DNA of 55,890 nucleotides from JAAGZL01 sp050291725 (GCA_050291725.1 JBNKKH010000030.1:1-55890), one strand, 5' to 3'. Positions 33,635-43,115 are shown, counted from the stretch's first letter. The notes: generated from the letters alone by a model not told the origin. Made by a program: numbers and translations.

Positions 33635-34930
33635 TCAACCATCAAATGGATTACGCACAATCAAGGTCTCGGCACGATCTGGACCAGTAGATATGACATC
33701 AATGGGTAGACCACTAAGCTCTTCTATCTTTTGTAGATAGGCCTGAGCCGCAGCCGGCAAGTCATCATAACTCTTAGTGCCCACGGTGGATTCGCTCCAA
33801 CCAGGAACTTCAATATAAACTGGCTCACACTTCTCGATAAGGTTGGCCCCAACTGGTGGAATATCAATCTCTTTGCCATCTAGCTTGTAGCCTACGCAAA
33901 CCTTGATACTGTCTAGTCCATCCATGACATCCAGTTTGGTAATACAGATGCCGGTAACGCTGTTGATCTGTAGTGAACGGTTCAATGAAACCATATCCAG
34001 CCAACCGCAACGACGCTGACGTCCAGTAGTAGCACCAAACTCATGACCTTTAGTGCCAAGATGATCACCAACCTCATCGAATAGTTCGGTAGGGAATGGT
34101 CCGCCACCCACTCTGGTGGTGTAAGCCTTAACAATACCCAGAATGTAATCTAGATGACATGGACCCATGCCACTGCCACTAGCGGCACCACCGGCAGTAG
34201 TGGTAGATGAGGTCACATAGGGATAGGTGCCATGATCGATATCCAGTAGCGCACCCTGAGCGCCCTCAAACATGATGTTTTGGCCAGCAGCTCTCATCTG
34301 ATGCAGGGTACCTGTAACATCTTCCAGCATGGGTAGAATGCGTTCTGCCTGGGCCAGGGTTTGATCCAATACCTGGTTATAATCCACAGGATCGGCCTTG
34401 AAGTAGTGTTCCAGGGCGAAGTTGTGGTAGTCCATGACCTCGCGCAGACGCTCCTTAAAGCGCTCTGTATCCTGCAACTCACCCAAACGTATGCCACGGC
34501 GAGATACCTTGTCCTCATAGGTAGGGCCGATACCGCGTCCGGTAGTACCAATCGCCTTGTTGCCACGGGCAGCCTCTCGAGCCTGATCCAGGGCAATATG
34601 ATAAGGCAGAATCAATGGGCAAGATTCACTGATGCCGAGACGGGATGTTACAGGCACACCGTTCTGTTCCAGTTTATCCACTTCTGTTAACAGAGCATCG
34701 GGGGACAGCACTACCCCGTTGCCAATCAGGCAACGCACATTTTCACGCAGTATGCCTGAAGGAATCAGATGCAAAACAGTCTTCTCACCGTCGATAACCA
34801 ACGTATGCCCAGCATTGTGTCCACCCTGAAAGCGAACTACAGCCTCCGCACGATCGGTAAGCAGGTCTACAATCTTACCTTTGCCCTCGTCACCCCATTG
34901 AGTGCCGATAACTACGACATTTCTACCCAT
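33635..34930 (-). CDS. purA: Adenylosuccinate synthetase
   Basis: 431 residues, full length. GTQWGDEGKGKIVDLL (GTP-binding, catalytic Asp), GHNAGHTLV (catalytic His), GTTGRGIGPTYEDK, GAQGALLDIDHGTYPYVTSS, ATTGRQRRCGWLD and NRSLQINSVTGICITKLDVMD are all present. It makes adenylosuccinate from IMP, aspartate and GTP. It lies downstream of hflC-DUF2065-hisZ. The hfl-purA linkage is conserved in gammaproteobacteria. Confidence 0.98.
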   Translation of the reverse strand: MGRNVVVIGTQWGDEGKGKIVDLLTDRAEAVVRFQGGHNAGHTLVIDGEKTVLHLIPSGILRENVRCLIGNGVVLSPDALLTEVDKLEQNGVPVTSRLGISESCPLILPYHIALDQAREAARGNKAIGTTGRGIGPTYEDKVSRRGIRLGELQDTERFKERLREVMDYHNFALEHYFKADPVDYNQVLDQTLAQAERILPMLEDVTGTLHQMRAAGQNIMFEGAQGALLDIDHGTYPYVTSSTTTAGGAASGSGMGPCHLDYILGIVKAYTTRVGGGPFPTELFDEVGDHLGTKGHEFGATTGRQRRCGWLDMVSLNRSLQINSVTGICITKLDVMDGLDSIKVCVGYKLDGKEIDIPPVGANLIEKCEPVYIEVPGWSESTVGTKSYDDLPAAAQAYLQKIEELSGLPIDVISTGPDRAETLIVRNPFDG

Positions 34931-34978
34931 AATTTGATTCTCTAAATGTGAATATCTTTTATGATTGTTTTTGAGCTA

Positions 34979-36157
34979 CTAAACAGCAGTCACAACCCAC
35001 TCATTACCCTGGAGTGACAAAAGTGCACTACAGCCCATATCCTCAGCAGATCCAGCCTGTCCTGGCAAACCCATAACCACCATTTTCCCTTCTTTTCGCA
35101 GATTTTCAACTATCTGGTGCTGGCTAGGATCGTCTGACCAAGGAGCAAATATACCATTATTGACGGTTTGCTCCACACTTTTATTCAGTCGCATCAACAG
35201 CTTCAGATCAGAACTAAAACCGCAGGCGGGACGAGCCCGGCCAAAGGCTGCACCAATATCATCATAGCGTCCGCCTCTGGCCACCTCTTGCCCTAGGCCA
35301 GGAACAAAGGCAGCAAACACCACACCAGTATGGTAGTGATAGCCACGCAGCTCAGACAGATCAAAGTGCAGAGGCAGCTCTGGCATGCGCTTTTTCACCA
35401 GTTCTGCAAGATGAATAAGTTCATTCAGCGCATTTTTTACATCACTATTTGCTTGAGAAAACATATCATTAGCTCTATCCAAAGCATCTTCGCCACACAA
35501 CTCCGGCAGAGCTATAAGCATTGCTGCCGCCTGCTTATCGATATCAAGCTGGTTGATCAGCTCTTTAATTTCTGGAACAGATTTGCGCTGCAAGGCATCA
35601 AACAACTCCATCTCGCTCTGAGCTGAGATACCGGCCTGTCGAACCAATCCACGAAATATTCCCACATGGCCCAGGTCAATATAGATATCCTGAAGACCAG
35701 CAAGCTTTAGGGTCTCCATCATCAAGCAGATTATCTCCAGATCGCTCTCCACCCCTGAGTGACCATAGAGCTCAGCCCCTGCCTGCAGAGGCGCGCGCGA
35801 ACCGGCAAAGCCATCACTCTTGGTATGCAAAACAGTGCCTGCATAACAGAGGCGAGTTGGGTTCTCATCCCGCAATTTATGGGCATCAATTCTAGCTGCT
35901 TGAGTGGTGATATCAGCCCTAATACCCAAGGTACGCCCGGTTATCTGGTCAATAACCTTGAATGTCTTCAGGTCTAGATCGCCGCCACTATTTATATGCA
36001 GAGACTCCAGGTACTCCAAAAATGGTGGAAAAATAAGTTTATAGCCCCAGCTGGCATATAGATCCAGGATATCCCGCCGCAATTGCTCCACCACTGTGGC
36101 CTGAGGTGGCAATACTTCATCTACGCCTTCTGGCAGTAACCAGTTTTCTCTTTGCAT
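34979..36157 (-). CDS. hisZ: ATP phosphoribosyltransferase regulatory subunit
   Basis: 392 residues. A HisRS-like catalytic-core paralogue lacking the anticodon-binding domain: WLLPEGVDEVLPPQATVVEQLRRDIL at the N-terminus, FKVIDQITGRTLGIRADITTQAARI (motif 2 region, without the class II aaRS catalytic residues), YHTGVVFAAFVPGLGQEVARGGRYD near the C-terminus. It binds and activates the short-form HisG in the first step of histidine synthesis. It lies between the DUF2065 gene (21-base gap) and purA (48-base gap), not with other his genes. Absence from enterobacteria fits, since their HisG is the long form. Confidence 0.96.
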   Translation of the reverse strand: MQRENWLLPEGVDEVLPPQATVVEQLRRDILDLYASWGYKLIFPPFLEYLESLHINSGGDLDLKTFKVIDQITGRTLGIRADITTQAARIDAHKLRDENPTRLCYAGTVLHTKSDGFAGSRAPLQAGAELYGHSGVESDLEIICLMMETLKLAGLQDIYIDLGHVGIFRGLVRQAGISAQSEMELFDALQRKSVPEIKELINQLDIDKQAAAMLIALPELCGEDALDRANDMFSQANSDVKNALNELIHLAELVKKRMPELPLHFDLSELRGYHYHTGVVFAAFVPGLGQEVARGGRYDDIGAAFGRARPACGFSSDLKLLMRLNKSVEQTVNNGIFAPWSDDPSQHQIVENLRKEGKMVVMGLPGQAGSAEDMGCSALLSLQGNEWVVTAV

Positions 36158-36178
36158 GGTATAAACCTGTTTGGATTA

Positions 36179-36364
36179 TCAGTGAACAAGATAGAGCATA
36201 ACCACTCCAAGCACCATACTAACCAAACCGCTGATGCGCAGGGATCTGTTGTCCATCTCACTCATAGTTCGCATTATATTGCGCATGGCACCTGGATTTA
36301 TGAAAGGGATAATTCCCTCAATCACTAGTACCAGCGCCAGTGCAGCAAGTAGATCTTGCCACAT
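36179..36364 (-). CDS. DUF2065 (YjeT-type) membrane protein
   Basis: 61 residues from the ATG at 36364, placed directly after GGAGG. Two membrane helices (LLAALALVLVIEGIIPFINPG and LRISGLVSMVLGVVMLYLVH) joined by MRNIMRTMSEMDNRS. The PFINPG and family length match DUF2065/YjeT. It is the conserved neighbour of hflC and purA in gammaproteobacteria. Function unknown. Confidence 0.93.
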   Translation of the reverse strand: MWQDLLAALALVLVIEGIIPFINPGAMRNIMRTMSEMDNRSLRISGLVSMVLGVVMLYLVH

Positions 36365-36404
36365 AAAGCCTCCCATTTGCCGCTTGTGTACATATTGTTA
36401 CACG

Positions 36405-36431
36405 AAAAAGCCGGGCGTATACCGCCCGGCT
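36405..36431 (-). terminator. Rho-independent terminator after hflC
   Basis: AGCCGGGCG (36409-36417) and CGCCCGGCT (36423-36431) form a perfect 9-bp GC-rich stem with a 5-base loop. On the minus strand it is followed by TTTTT. It lies 33 bases after the hflC stop and separates hfl from the DUF2065-hisZ-purA part. Confidence 0.9.
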
Positions 36432-36463
36432 GATTTATTCATGCAACATTACAATCAGCGACC

Positions 36464-37336
36464 CTATTGCCCTTTGTTCTTCTCATTAAAATATTTGAAG
36501 AACTCAGAATCCGGCTTAATCACCATCATATTTCCACTGTTGGAAAATACTGAACGATAGGCAGATAGACTTCTGTAGAAGGCGTAGAACTCGCTGTTAG
36601 TCTCATAGGCCTTGGCATATATAGCCGCCGCCTTGGCATCACCCTCACCGCGCAGTGTCTCGGCTTTTTTAAAGGCATTTGCCAGAATAACAGTGCGTTG
36701 GCGATCTGCTTCAGCAGTTATCCTTTCAGCAGCTTCATCACCCTTCGCCCTCAGGTCGCGGGCAACCCGTTCACGCTCAGCACGCATACGCTCATACACC
36801 GAGCCACTTACCTCGGTAGGTAGATCGATACGTTTGATCCTTACATCAATGACCTCCACACCCAGTTCACTGGCCTTCTCGTCTGCATCTTTGGTCAGCA
36901 GGGCCATGATCTCGGCGCGCTCACCAGATACCACCTCGACAATGGTGCGTTTACCAAACTCATCACGCAGGCTAGCGTTAATACGCTCGGCCAACAGGGA
37001 GGTGGCTCGGATAGGATTACCACCAGTGGAACGATAGTACTGCCCAATATTTGCGATACGCCATTTAACGAAGGAATCTACGATCACGTCCTTCTTTTCA
37101 ATGGTAAGGAAACGTTCCGGTCTGGCGTCCAAGGTCTGAATACGTCCATCGAATATCTTGACGTTATTTACAAATGGAACTAACCAGTGCAGGCCAGGTT
37201 TGTAGTCTGAATCAACGATCTCACCCAAACGCAGCTTAATGGCTAGCTCCCACTGTTTTACGGTAAATGCAGAGAGCGATACACCTATAACAGCCAATCC
37301 GGCGATAATAAGTATTCCTAATTTTTTTGTTAACAT
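36464..37336 (-). CDS. hflC: FtsH-modulating SPFH protein HflC
   Basis: 290 residues. N-terminal signal anchor (LGILIIAGLAVIGVSLSAFTV), SPFH domain with FDGRIQTLDARPERFLTIEKKDVIVDSFVKWRI, and a helical C-terminal region rich in Ala, Lys and Glu (ERITAEADRQRTVILANAFKKAE). With HflK it forms a periplasmic cage around FtsH that controls access to the protease. It overlaps the hflK stop by one base (TAATG). Confidence 0.97.
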   Translation of the reverse strand: MLTKKLGILIIAGLAVIGVSLSAFTVKQWELAIKLRLGEIVDSDYKPGLHWLVPFVNNVKIFDGRIQTLDARPERFLTIEKKDVIVDSFVKWRIANIGQYYRSTGGNPIRATSLLAERINASLRDEFGKRTIVEVVSGERAEIMALLTKDADEKASELGVEVIDVRIKRIDLPTEVSGSVYERMRAERERVARDLRAKGDEAAERITAEADRQRTVILANAFKKAETLRGEGDAKAAAIYAKAYETNSEFYAFYRSLSAYRSVFSNSGNMMVIKPDSEFFKYFNEKNKGQ

Positions 37337-38481
37337 TAGCGGACCCTCCTGCCACGAGTTACTTCACGCTGGAGCTGTTCCGCCTTCCTTCTGGCTTGAT
37401 CAGTAATCGGGGTTGGAACACCACTGCTAGATGGCTTAATACCTTGCTGAATAAGTTTATCCAGAGGCAGATACATCAGACTGTTACCCGCATCCGTATC
37501 CATAATCACCTTATTGGTCTTACTCAGTACATTTTCAATGGTATCCAGATAGAGCCTCTGACGGGTTACCTCAGGGGCCTTCTCATACTCTGTCAGCACC
37601 GCTAAGAAGCGGCTGGCCTCACCCTCGGCCTCAGCAATAACTCTCTCTTTATAGGCGTTAGCATCAGCCAACTTGCGTGCAGCATTACCACGTGCCACTG
37701 GTATAACCTCATTAGAATATGCCTGAGCCTTGTTCTCTTTCTTCTCCTTGTCCTCACGTGCCTTGATGGCATCGTCGAAGGCGCTCTTAACCTGCTCTGG
37801 CGGCTTAGCCGGTTGCATATTGATGCCTATAATCTCGATACCGGTTCGATAACCATTCAGCAACTCCTGAACACGGTTTTTTATGCGATCTGCGATGGCG
37901 CTACGACCTTCGGTAAGGATAAAGTCCAACTTATTCTTGCCAATGGTTTCACGCACCGCAGTCTCGGTGGCATCACGCATGGTCTTATCCGGATCCTGAT
38001 CCTGGAACCAGTAGTCTGATGCATCCTGAATCTTGGACTGCACAGTAAGCTCGATATCTACGATGTTCTCGTCCCTAGTCAACATCAACGCCTGATGCCG
38101 GAAAGAGGATATCTCATCCACATTGAACTTTCTGACTGTCTCTATGGGGAACGGCAGATGCCAGTGCGGACCGGGGTCGGTCATCTCCTGATAAGCACCG
38201 AAACGCAGGATTACACCACGTTGAGCCGGTTCGATGATATAGATTCCGCTTGCCAACCACACCAGAAAACCGATTACGACAACCATACCAATTCCGGCTG
38301 AACTTGGACCCGCATCGCCGCCATCAGCTCCTGAACCGCCACCTGATTTACGTCCACCGCCGAATAGTCCGCCCATCTTGTCATTGAGCTTCTTTACTAC
38401 TTCATCCAGATCAGGTGGCCCCTGATCTTTACCATTACCGCCCCAGGGATCTTTATCCCCACCGGGTTCGTTCCAGGCCAT
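37336..38481 (-). CDS. hflK: FtsH-modulating SPFH protein HflK
   Basis: 381 residues. Cytosolic Gly/Asp-rich N-terminus (WNEPGGDKDPWGGNGKDQGPPDLDE), one membrane helix (IGMVVVIGFLVWLASGIYII), SPFH domain (ILRFGAYQEMTDPGPHWHLPFPIETVRKFNVDEI in outline), coiled C-terminal part and an Arg-rich tail. It pairs with HflC. The gap of about 190 bases to hflX suggests its own promoter. Confidence 0.97.
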   Translation of the reverse strand: MAWNEPGGDKDPWGGNGKDQGPPDLDEVVKKLNDKMGGLFGGGRKSGGGSGADGGDAGPSSAGIGMVVVIGFLVWLASGIYIIEPAQRGVILRFGAYQEMTDPGPHWHLPFPIETVRKFNVDEISSFRHQALMLTRDENIVDIELTVQSKIQDASDYWFQDQDPDKTMRDATETAVRETIGKNKLDFILTEGRSAIADRIKNRVQELLNGYRTGIEIIGINMQPAKPPEQVKSAFDDAIKAREDKEKKENKAQAYSNEVIPVARGNAARKLADANAYKERVIAEAEGEASRFLAVLTEYEKAPEVTRQRLYLDTIENVLSKTNKVIMDTDAGNSLMYLPLDKLIQQGIKPSSSGVPTPITDQARRKAEQLQREVTRGRRVR

Positions 38482-38672
38482 TTACTACTCCTGTGATTAT
38501 TCAGTTATGCGGTTTGACCGCGAAATGGGCTAATTCTATCCTGCATGTTTAATAAAATGAACCTAAATAGTAGCTGTATCGAGCAACATCTACACTCACA
38601 CACCTAGATCGAAGCTTATTATCTGTCTATATGGAGCGAATTTAGCTTATTTCAACTAAAAAGCTGGATTTC

Positions 38673-39956
38673 TTAGGCAATCAACCTACTTTCCAACTCT
38701 TGTTCTCTACTAACCAGGCGCTCATATTCGTGCCTGGGCAGATCTATCTCCATCTCCCAACCTCCCTGTTCTAAATTCTCCTCAGATAAGATCTTTGCCA
38801 GCTGATAGAGCTTGGAGCGCAAACGACCATCTTCAGGCCCTAAATGAACCCTACGCCGCACATGATCCTTATGAAAAAACTCTGCTAGGGCATTTTGCAA
38901 AAGATCGATACCTACTCCGTCCTTGGCAGAGAGCCACACTCTTTTAACCAAACCGTCGTCTCCCCGCTCCACCCGGGGCCCCTCTCCATCCACAATATCT
39001 ACCTTGTTGTAGATTTCGATCTGGGGTATATCACTTGCACCTATTTGATCCAATACAGAGTTAACCTCCGCAATATATTCTGCCCGTTGCGGACTAGAGC
39101 AGTCGATGACATGTAGCAATAGACCAGCTAATACTGTCTCCTGAAGAGTAGATTTAAATGCGGCAACCAACTCATGAGGCAGATGAGAGATAAAACCCAC
39201 TGTATCCGCCAATACCACCGCTCCCTCTCCTGGAAGCTCTACTCTGCGTAGAGTTGGGTCCAGAGTAGCGAATAGCTGGTCAGCAGCATACACACCTGAG
39301 TCGGTTAAGATATTAAATAGGGTGGATTTACCAGCATTGGTATATCCCACTAGTGAGACGGTAGGGACTTCTGCCTTGTTCCTAGACCTACGACCTTGCT
39401 CGCGCTGACTATTCACCTTCTCCAGACGCTTGTTGATTTGAGCTATGCGGTTATTCAACAGTCTGCGATCGGTCTCAAGCTGAGTCTCACCAGGACCTCT
39501 TAACCCGATACCGCCCTTCTGCCGCTCCAGATGGGTCCAACCACGGACCAAGCGGGTAGATAGATGCCGCAACTGAGCCAGCTCTACCTGCAGCTTACCC
39601 TCAAATGAGCGAGCGCGCTGGGCAAATATATCTAAGATCAAGCCAGTTCTATCCACAACCCGGCACTTAAAAGCTGACTCTAAATTACGCTCCTGACTGG
39701 GAGAGAGATCGTGATTAAAAATAACCACCTCAGCCTCGGCTGCTGCTATGGCATCCACAATCTCTTCCACCTTACCGCGCCCGATAAAGTAACGCGGATC
39801 TGGAGATTGCCTGCTACCCACAACTGTAGCCAGCGGCTCTGCTCCTGCAGAAATGACCAGATCGGTGAATTCGTTAAGCTGTTCTGGATCAAAGCGCACA
39901 CCAACATCCTGGTGAACCAGGATAGCGCGCTCACCGGTATCGGGACGTTCAAACAT
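38673..39956 (-). CDS. hflX: Ribosome-rescue GTPase HflX
   Basis: 427 residues from the ATG at 39956 (MFERPDTGERAILVHQDVG), which matches the usual HflX N-terminus; an in-frame TTG at 39992 would add 12 residues. N-terminal HflX domain (VVIFNHDLSPSQERNLE, RTGLILDIFAQRARSFEGKLQVELAQL in outline), GxGE-RR linker (GLRGPGETQLETDRRLL), then the G domain: GYTNAGKSTLFN, LADTVGFISHLPHELVAAF and NKVD. HflX splits stalled ribosomes under stress. The ATG lacks a Shine-Dalgarno and follows a strong hairpin (39970-39990), so its expression may be controlled by that structure. Confidence 0.95.
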   Translation of the reverse strand: MFERPDTGERAILVHQDVGVRFDPEQLNEFTDLVISAGAEPLATVVGSRQSPDPRYFIGRGKVEEIVDAIAAAEAEVVIFNHDLSPSQERNLESAFKCRVVDRTGLILDIFAQRARSFEGKLQVELAQLRHLSTRLVRGWTHLERQKGGIGLRGPGETQLETDRRLLNNRIAQINKRLEKVNSQREQGRRSRNKAEVPTVSLVGYTNAGKSTLFNILTDSGVYAADQLFATLDPTLRRVELPGEGAVVLADTVGFISHLPHELVAAFKSTLQETVLAGLLLHVIDCSSPQRAEYIAEVNSVLDQIGASDIPQIEIYNKVDIVDGEGPRVERGDDGLVKRVWLSAKDGVGIDLLQNALAEFFHKDHVRRRVHLGPEDGRLRSKLYQLAKILSEENLEQGGWEMEIDLPRHEYERLVSREQELESRLIA

Positions 39957-39969
39957 TAGGTGGGGATAT

Positions 39970-39990
39970 GGGTACTGCACTGCAGTACCC
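39970..39990. promoter_or_regulatory. Palindromic hairpin between hfq and hflX
   Basis: GGGTACTGCA (39970-39979) and TGCAGTACCC (39981-39990) are exact reverse complements separated by one base; a hairpin with an 8-bp stem and 5-base loop results. It lies 13 bases before the hflX ATG and 11 bases after the hfq stop, without a U-tract. It could limit hflX translation or be a processing or operator site. Confidence 0.55.
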
Positions 39991-40001
39991 AATATTCAGA
40001 A

Positions 40002-40253
40002 TTAGAAATTTCCTGGTTCTGGCTGGCTGTCATGTGCGGTTGGAATGCGAATATTGCGTGCCGGAACAATGGTGGATATAGCATGCTTGTATACCATTTG
40101 ATTCACACTATTCTTCAGCAACACTACAAACTGGTCAAAGGAATCGATCTGTCCCTGCAATTTGATCCCATTTACCAAAAATATCGAAACCGGCACCCGT
40201 TCTTTTCTCAGCGCGTTAAGAAAAGGGTCTTGTAGGCTTTGCCCTTTTGACAT
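40002..40253 (-). CDS. hfq: RNA chaperone Hfq
   Basis: 83 residues. Sm1 (VSIFLVNGIKLQGQIDSFDQFVVLL) and Sm2 (QMVYKHAISTIVPAR) motifs are complete, with Q8 and the YKH proximal-face residues conserved and a short C-terminal tail (NIRIPTAHDSQPEPGNF). It forms a hexamer that pairs sRNAs with mRNAs. A perfect Shine-Dalgarno (AAGGAG) precedes the ATG. The gap of 123 bases after miaA allows a promoter of its own. Confidence 0.98.
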   Translation of the reverse strand: MSKGQSLQDPFLNALRKERVPVSIFLVNGIKLQGQIDSFDQFVVLLKNSVNQMVYKHAISTIVPARNIRIPTAHDSQPEPGNF

Positions 40254-40376
40254 TGTTTTCTCCTTATTTTTTATATATACGACCCAACTGAGCCGGAACT
40301 TCTAAATTATGTGCACACTCACTCCATCTTCCTGAATAATAAAGTGTAGCACATGGCTATATATTTACTGATAAGC

Positions 40377-41327
40377 TTAAGATATGGGCCTGGAAACTAT
40401 TTTCAAGGCCTGATCCAAAACATTTCCTTTCTCCTCATTCAACCAGTTGGCACCTTTTTCTGACCTCAGCCAGGTAAACTGCCTTTTTGCCAGTTGGCGG
40501 GTGGCAATTATGCCTCTCTCTACCATCTGATCGAAGGTGTACTCGCCCTGCAGATAACGCAACATCTGTCTGTATCCTACTAAACGCATTGAAGGCATTT
40601 CGTGGTCCAAGTCCCATTTCTGCAAAAGGCCCTTAACCTCGTCTTCAAAGCCCTGCTCCAGCATTTTATGAAACCTGCTTTCAATCCTAGTATGCAAAAC
40701 CGACCTCTCTGCAGGGGCGCGTACTAACTTTATGACAGGGAAAGGAAGCTTTGGTTCACCATTACTATTCTGTAGTTCAGAAAGGGGAGTTCCGGTCAGC
40801 TCATACACCTCCAGAGCACGCTGAATTCTTTGAGGATCATTGGGACTGATCCGCCCTGCTGCTGTTGGATCTACTTGCTGCAATCTTGCATGCAACGCAA
40901 CTACACCATGCTCTTTTATATCGGCATCTAGCTTAGCCCTTATGCCTGGATCTGCCTCTGGCATTTCAGACAAGCCATACTGCAGCGCCCGAAAATAGAG
41001 CATAGTGCCACCCACTAGCAGCGGTATACCTCCTTGTGCATGAATCTGCTCAATTTCATGTAGTGCATCCTGACGGAATCTAGCTGCTGAGTAGCTCTCA
41101 ATGGGATCACATATATTAATAAGTCGATGAGGTGCCTTAGCCAGCTCTTCCGCCGTGGGCTTAGCAGTGCCAATATTCATTTCCCGATATACCAGAGCAG
41201 AATCTACACTTATGATTTCACAAGGCAGCTCCTGCACCAGATCAATAGCAAGATCGGTTTTTCCAGATGCAGTGGGACCCATTAGAAAGATCACTGCCTG
41301 CTTTGGCATATTCGTTTTGCTATTCAT
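40377..41327 (-). CDS. miaA: tRNA dimethylallyltransferase
   Basis: 316 residues (an in-frame ATG at 41309 is an alternative start). P-loop GPTASGKTDLAIDL, SVDSALVYREMNIGTAKPT (substrate Asp and IGTAKP motif), PLLVGGTMLYFRAL and RMLRY-like SMRLVGYRQMLRYL, RQLAKRQFTWLR. It adds the dimethylallyl group to A37 of tRNAs reading U-starting codons. Lies 6 bases after mutL. Confidence 0.97.
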   Translation of the reverse strand: MNSKTNMPKQAVIFLMGPTASGKTDLAIDLVQELPCEIISVDSALVYREMNIGTAKPTAEELAKAPHRLINICDPIESYSAARFRQDALHEIEQIHAQGGIPLLVGGTMLYFRALQYGLSEMPEADPGIRAKLDADIKEHGVVALHARLQQVDPTAAGRISPNDPQRIQRALEVYELTGTPLSELQNSNGEPKLPFPVIKLVRAPAERSVLHTRIESRFHKMLEQGFEDEVKGLLQKWDLDHEMPSMRLVGYRQMLRYLQGEYTFDQMVERGIIATRQLAKRQFTWLRSEKGANWLNEEKGNVLDQALKIVSRPIS

Positions 41328-41333
41328 ATTCTG

Positions 41334-43115
41334 TTACTGACCGCGCAGGAACAGTCGATCCAGTTCATCCATGCTCAACTGCACCCAGGTTGGACGGCCG
41401 TGGTTACATTGTCCGATACGCTCGGTCTTTTCCATATCCCGCAGTAGCGCATTCATCTCATCTAGAGTTAGTTTGCGATTAGCTCGAACCGAGCCATGAC
41501 AAGCCATGCCGGCCAACACTGCATTTATCTCTTGGCGAATACGCTCTGAGGTTCCGTGTTCGATCATGTCTGACAACAGATCACGCAATAGCTGTTCCGG
41601 GTCAGCTCCCTGCAGAATGGCTGGAATTGAGCGTACTACCAACTTCTCTTTATCCAGTCGATCCACCTCCAGACCAAGCTCGGCAAGAAGCTCTTTATCT
41701 TTTTCCGCAAGCTCAGCCTCTCTCTCGGAGAGAGCAACAGTTACCGGCACCAACAGGGGCTGAGAGGTAATGCCTGAATCCTCAAAGCTCTGTTTAAAAC
41801 GCTCATACACAATACGTTCATGGGCAGCATGCATATCTACCAGCACCAGACCTGACCTGTTCTGGGCCAGAATGTAGACCCCCTGCAGCTGTGCCAGAGC
41901 AAAACCAAGTGGCGGCATTCCGCTGTGGTCAGAGGTTTCAGTTGCTGCTTCACTGAGTGGTTGCTGGGCTTGAAATGATGCCTGGTAACCGCCCCTGCCT
42001 TCCGCGATCTGCAGACTAAGCGGCCTTGGTTCAAAGCTGGAGTGAGGAGACGCTTGCGGCTGATCAGGTGAACTAAGAGCTTCAGTTGCAAACTGGCCAT
42101 GGGTAGCAGCCGATTGTTCAGAAACCGTCTCAGCCAACCCCTTTTGCAGAGTTCGAAAGATAAAATCATGCACCTGACGGCTCTCGCGAAAGCGCACCTC
42201 ATATTTAGCTGGATGCACATTCACATCCACCAGGGCTGGATTCAACTGCATAAACAGAACATAGGCCGGGTGCCGACCGTGATAGAGAACATCTTGATAG
42301 GCCTGTCGTACCCCGTGACTCACCACCTTATCTCGCACCATACGACCATTCACATAGAAATACTGCATATCTGCCTGACTGCGATTAAAGGTTGGATTAG
42401 CAATCCAACCGGAAAGACGCATTCCTGCAGCATCCATCTCAATATAGAGCGAGTTTTCTAAAAATGCCGCACCCAGCAGTCTGCTTACACGCTTAGCCTT
42501 TTCAGTGTCTGTTGTAGCCTGCGCTAAGGAGATAATCTCTTTCTGATTATGGCGCAGCACAAACCCCACATCGAAACGGCTCAATGCAATCCTTTTAATA
42601 AGGGAGTCAATATGGCCAAACTCTGTGCGTTCTGCTTTGAGGAATTTACGTCGAGCTGGGGTGTTATAAAATAGGTCTCGCACCTCAATGGTTGTGCCCA
42701 CCGGATGAGCTGCAGGGGCTGGCTCTGATGCGTCATCAGCACCACTTACGCTCCAGGCGGCTTCAGCCTCTTGCTGCCTTGAAGTCATGGTAAGACGAGA
42801 GACAGATGCAATACTGGGCAGTGCCTCACCTCTGAAACCAAGACTGGATACCTGCTCGAGAGCCTGTAAGCTATCAATCTTACTGGTTGCATGACGGGAG
42901 AGGGCCAGCTTCAGATCATCTTTAAATATGCCGCAGCCGTTATCCCTAATCCTGATAAGCTTGATGCCACCCTGCTCAACATCGACCTCAATCCTGCTAG
43001 CTCCAGCATCTAGGCTATTCTCCAACAACTCCTTTACCACGGAGGCCGGGCGCTCGACTACCTCGCCAGCAGCGATCTGATTTATCAGCTGTGAAGGTAG
43101 AGCGTGGATTCTCAA
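41334..43115 (-). CDS. mutL: DNA mismatch repair protein MutL
   Basis: 593 residues. GHKL ATPase N-terminal half (IAAGEVVERPASVVKELLENSLDAGA, RDNGCGI, HATSKI, LGFRGEALPSIASV) and PARRKFLK. A Pro/Gln/Ser-rich linker (about 330-400) leads to the dimerisation domain. In it, D427-MHA-x2-E433-x4-E438 closely resembles the endonuclease motif DQHA(x)2E(x)4E, and the C-terminal GQCNHGRPT is present. Its start overlaps the amidase stop by 4 bases. It is probably a nicking MutL of the kind found where mutH is absent. Confidence 0.97.
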   Translation of the reverse strand: MRIHALPSQLINQIAAGEVVERPASVVKELLENSLDAGASRIEVDVEQGGIKLIRIRDNGCGIFKDDLKLALSRHATSKIDSLQALEQVSSLGFRGEALPSIASVSRLTMTSRQQEAEAAWSVSGADDASEPAPAAHPVGTTIEVRDLFYNTPARRKFLKAERTEFGHIDSLIKRIALSRFDVGFVLRHNQKEIISLAQATTDTEKAKRVSRLLGAAFLENSLYIEMDAAGMRLSGWIANPTFNRSQADMQYFYVNGRMVRDKVVSHGVRQAYQDVLYHGRHPAYVLFMQLNPALVDVNVHPAKYEVRFRESRQVHDFIFRTLQKGLAETVSEQSAATHGQFATEALSSPDQPQASPHSSFEPRPLSLQIAEGRGGYQASFQAQQPLSEAATETSDHSGMPPLGFALAQLQGVYILAQNRSGLVLVDMHAAHERIVYERFKQSFEDSGITSQPLLVPVTVALSEREAELAEKDKELLAELGLEVDRLDKEKLVVRSIPAILQGADPEQLLRDLLSDMIEHGTSERIRQEINAVLAGMACHGSVRANRKLTLDEMNALLRDMEKTERIGQCNHGRPTWVQLSMDELDRLFLRGQ

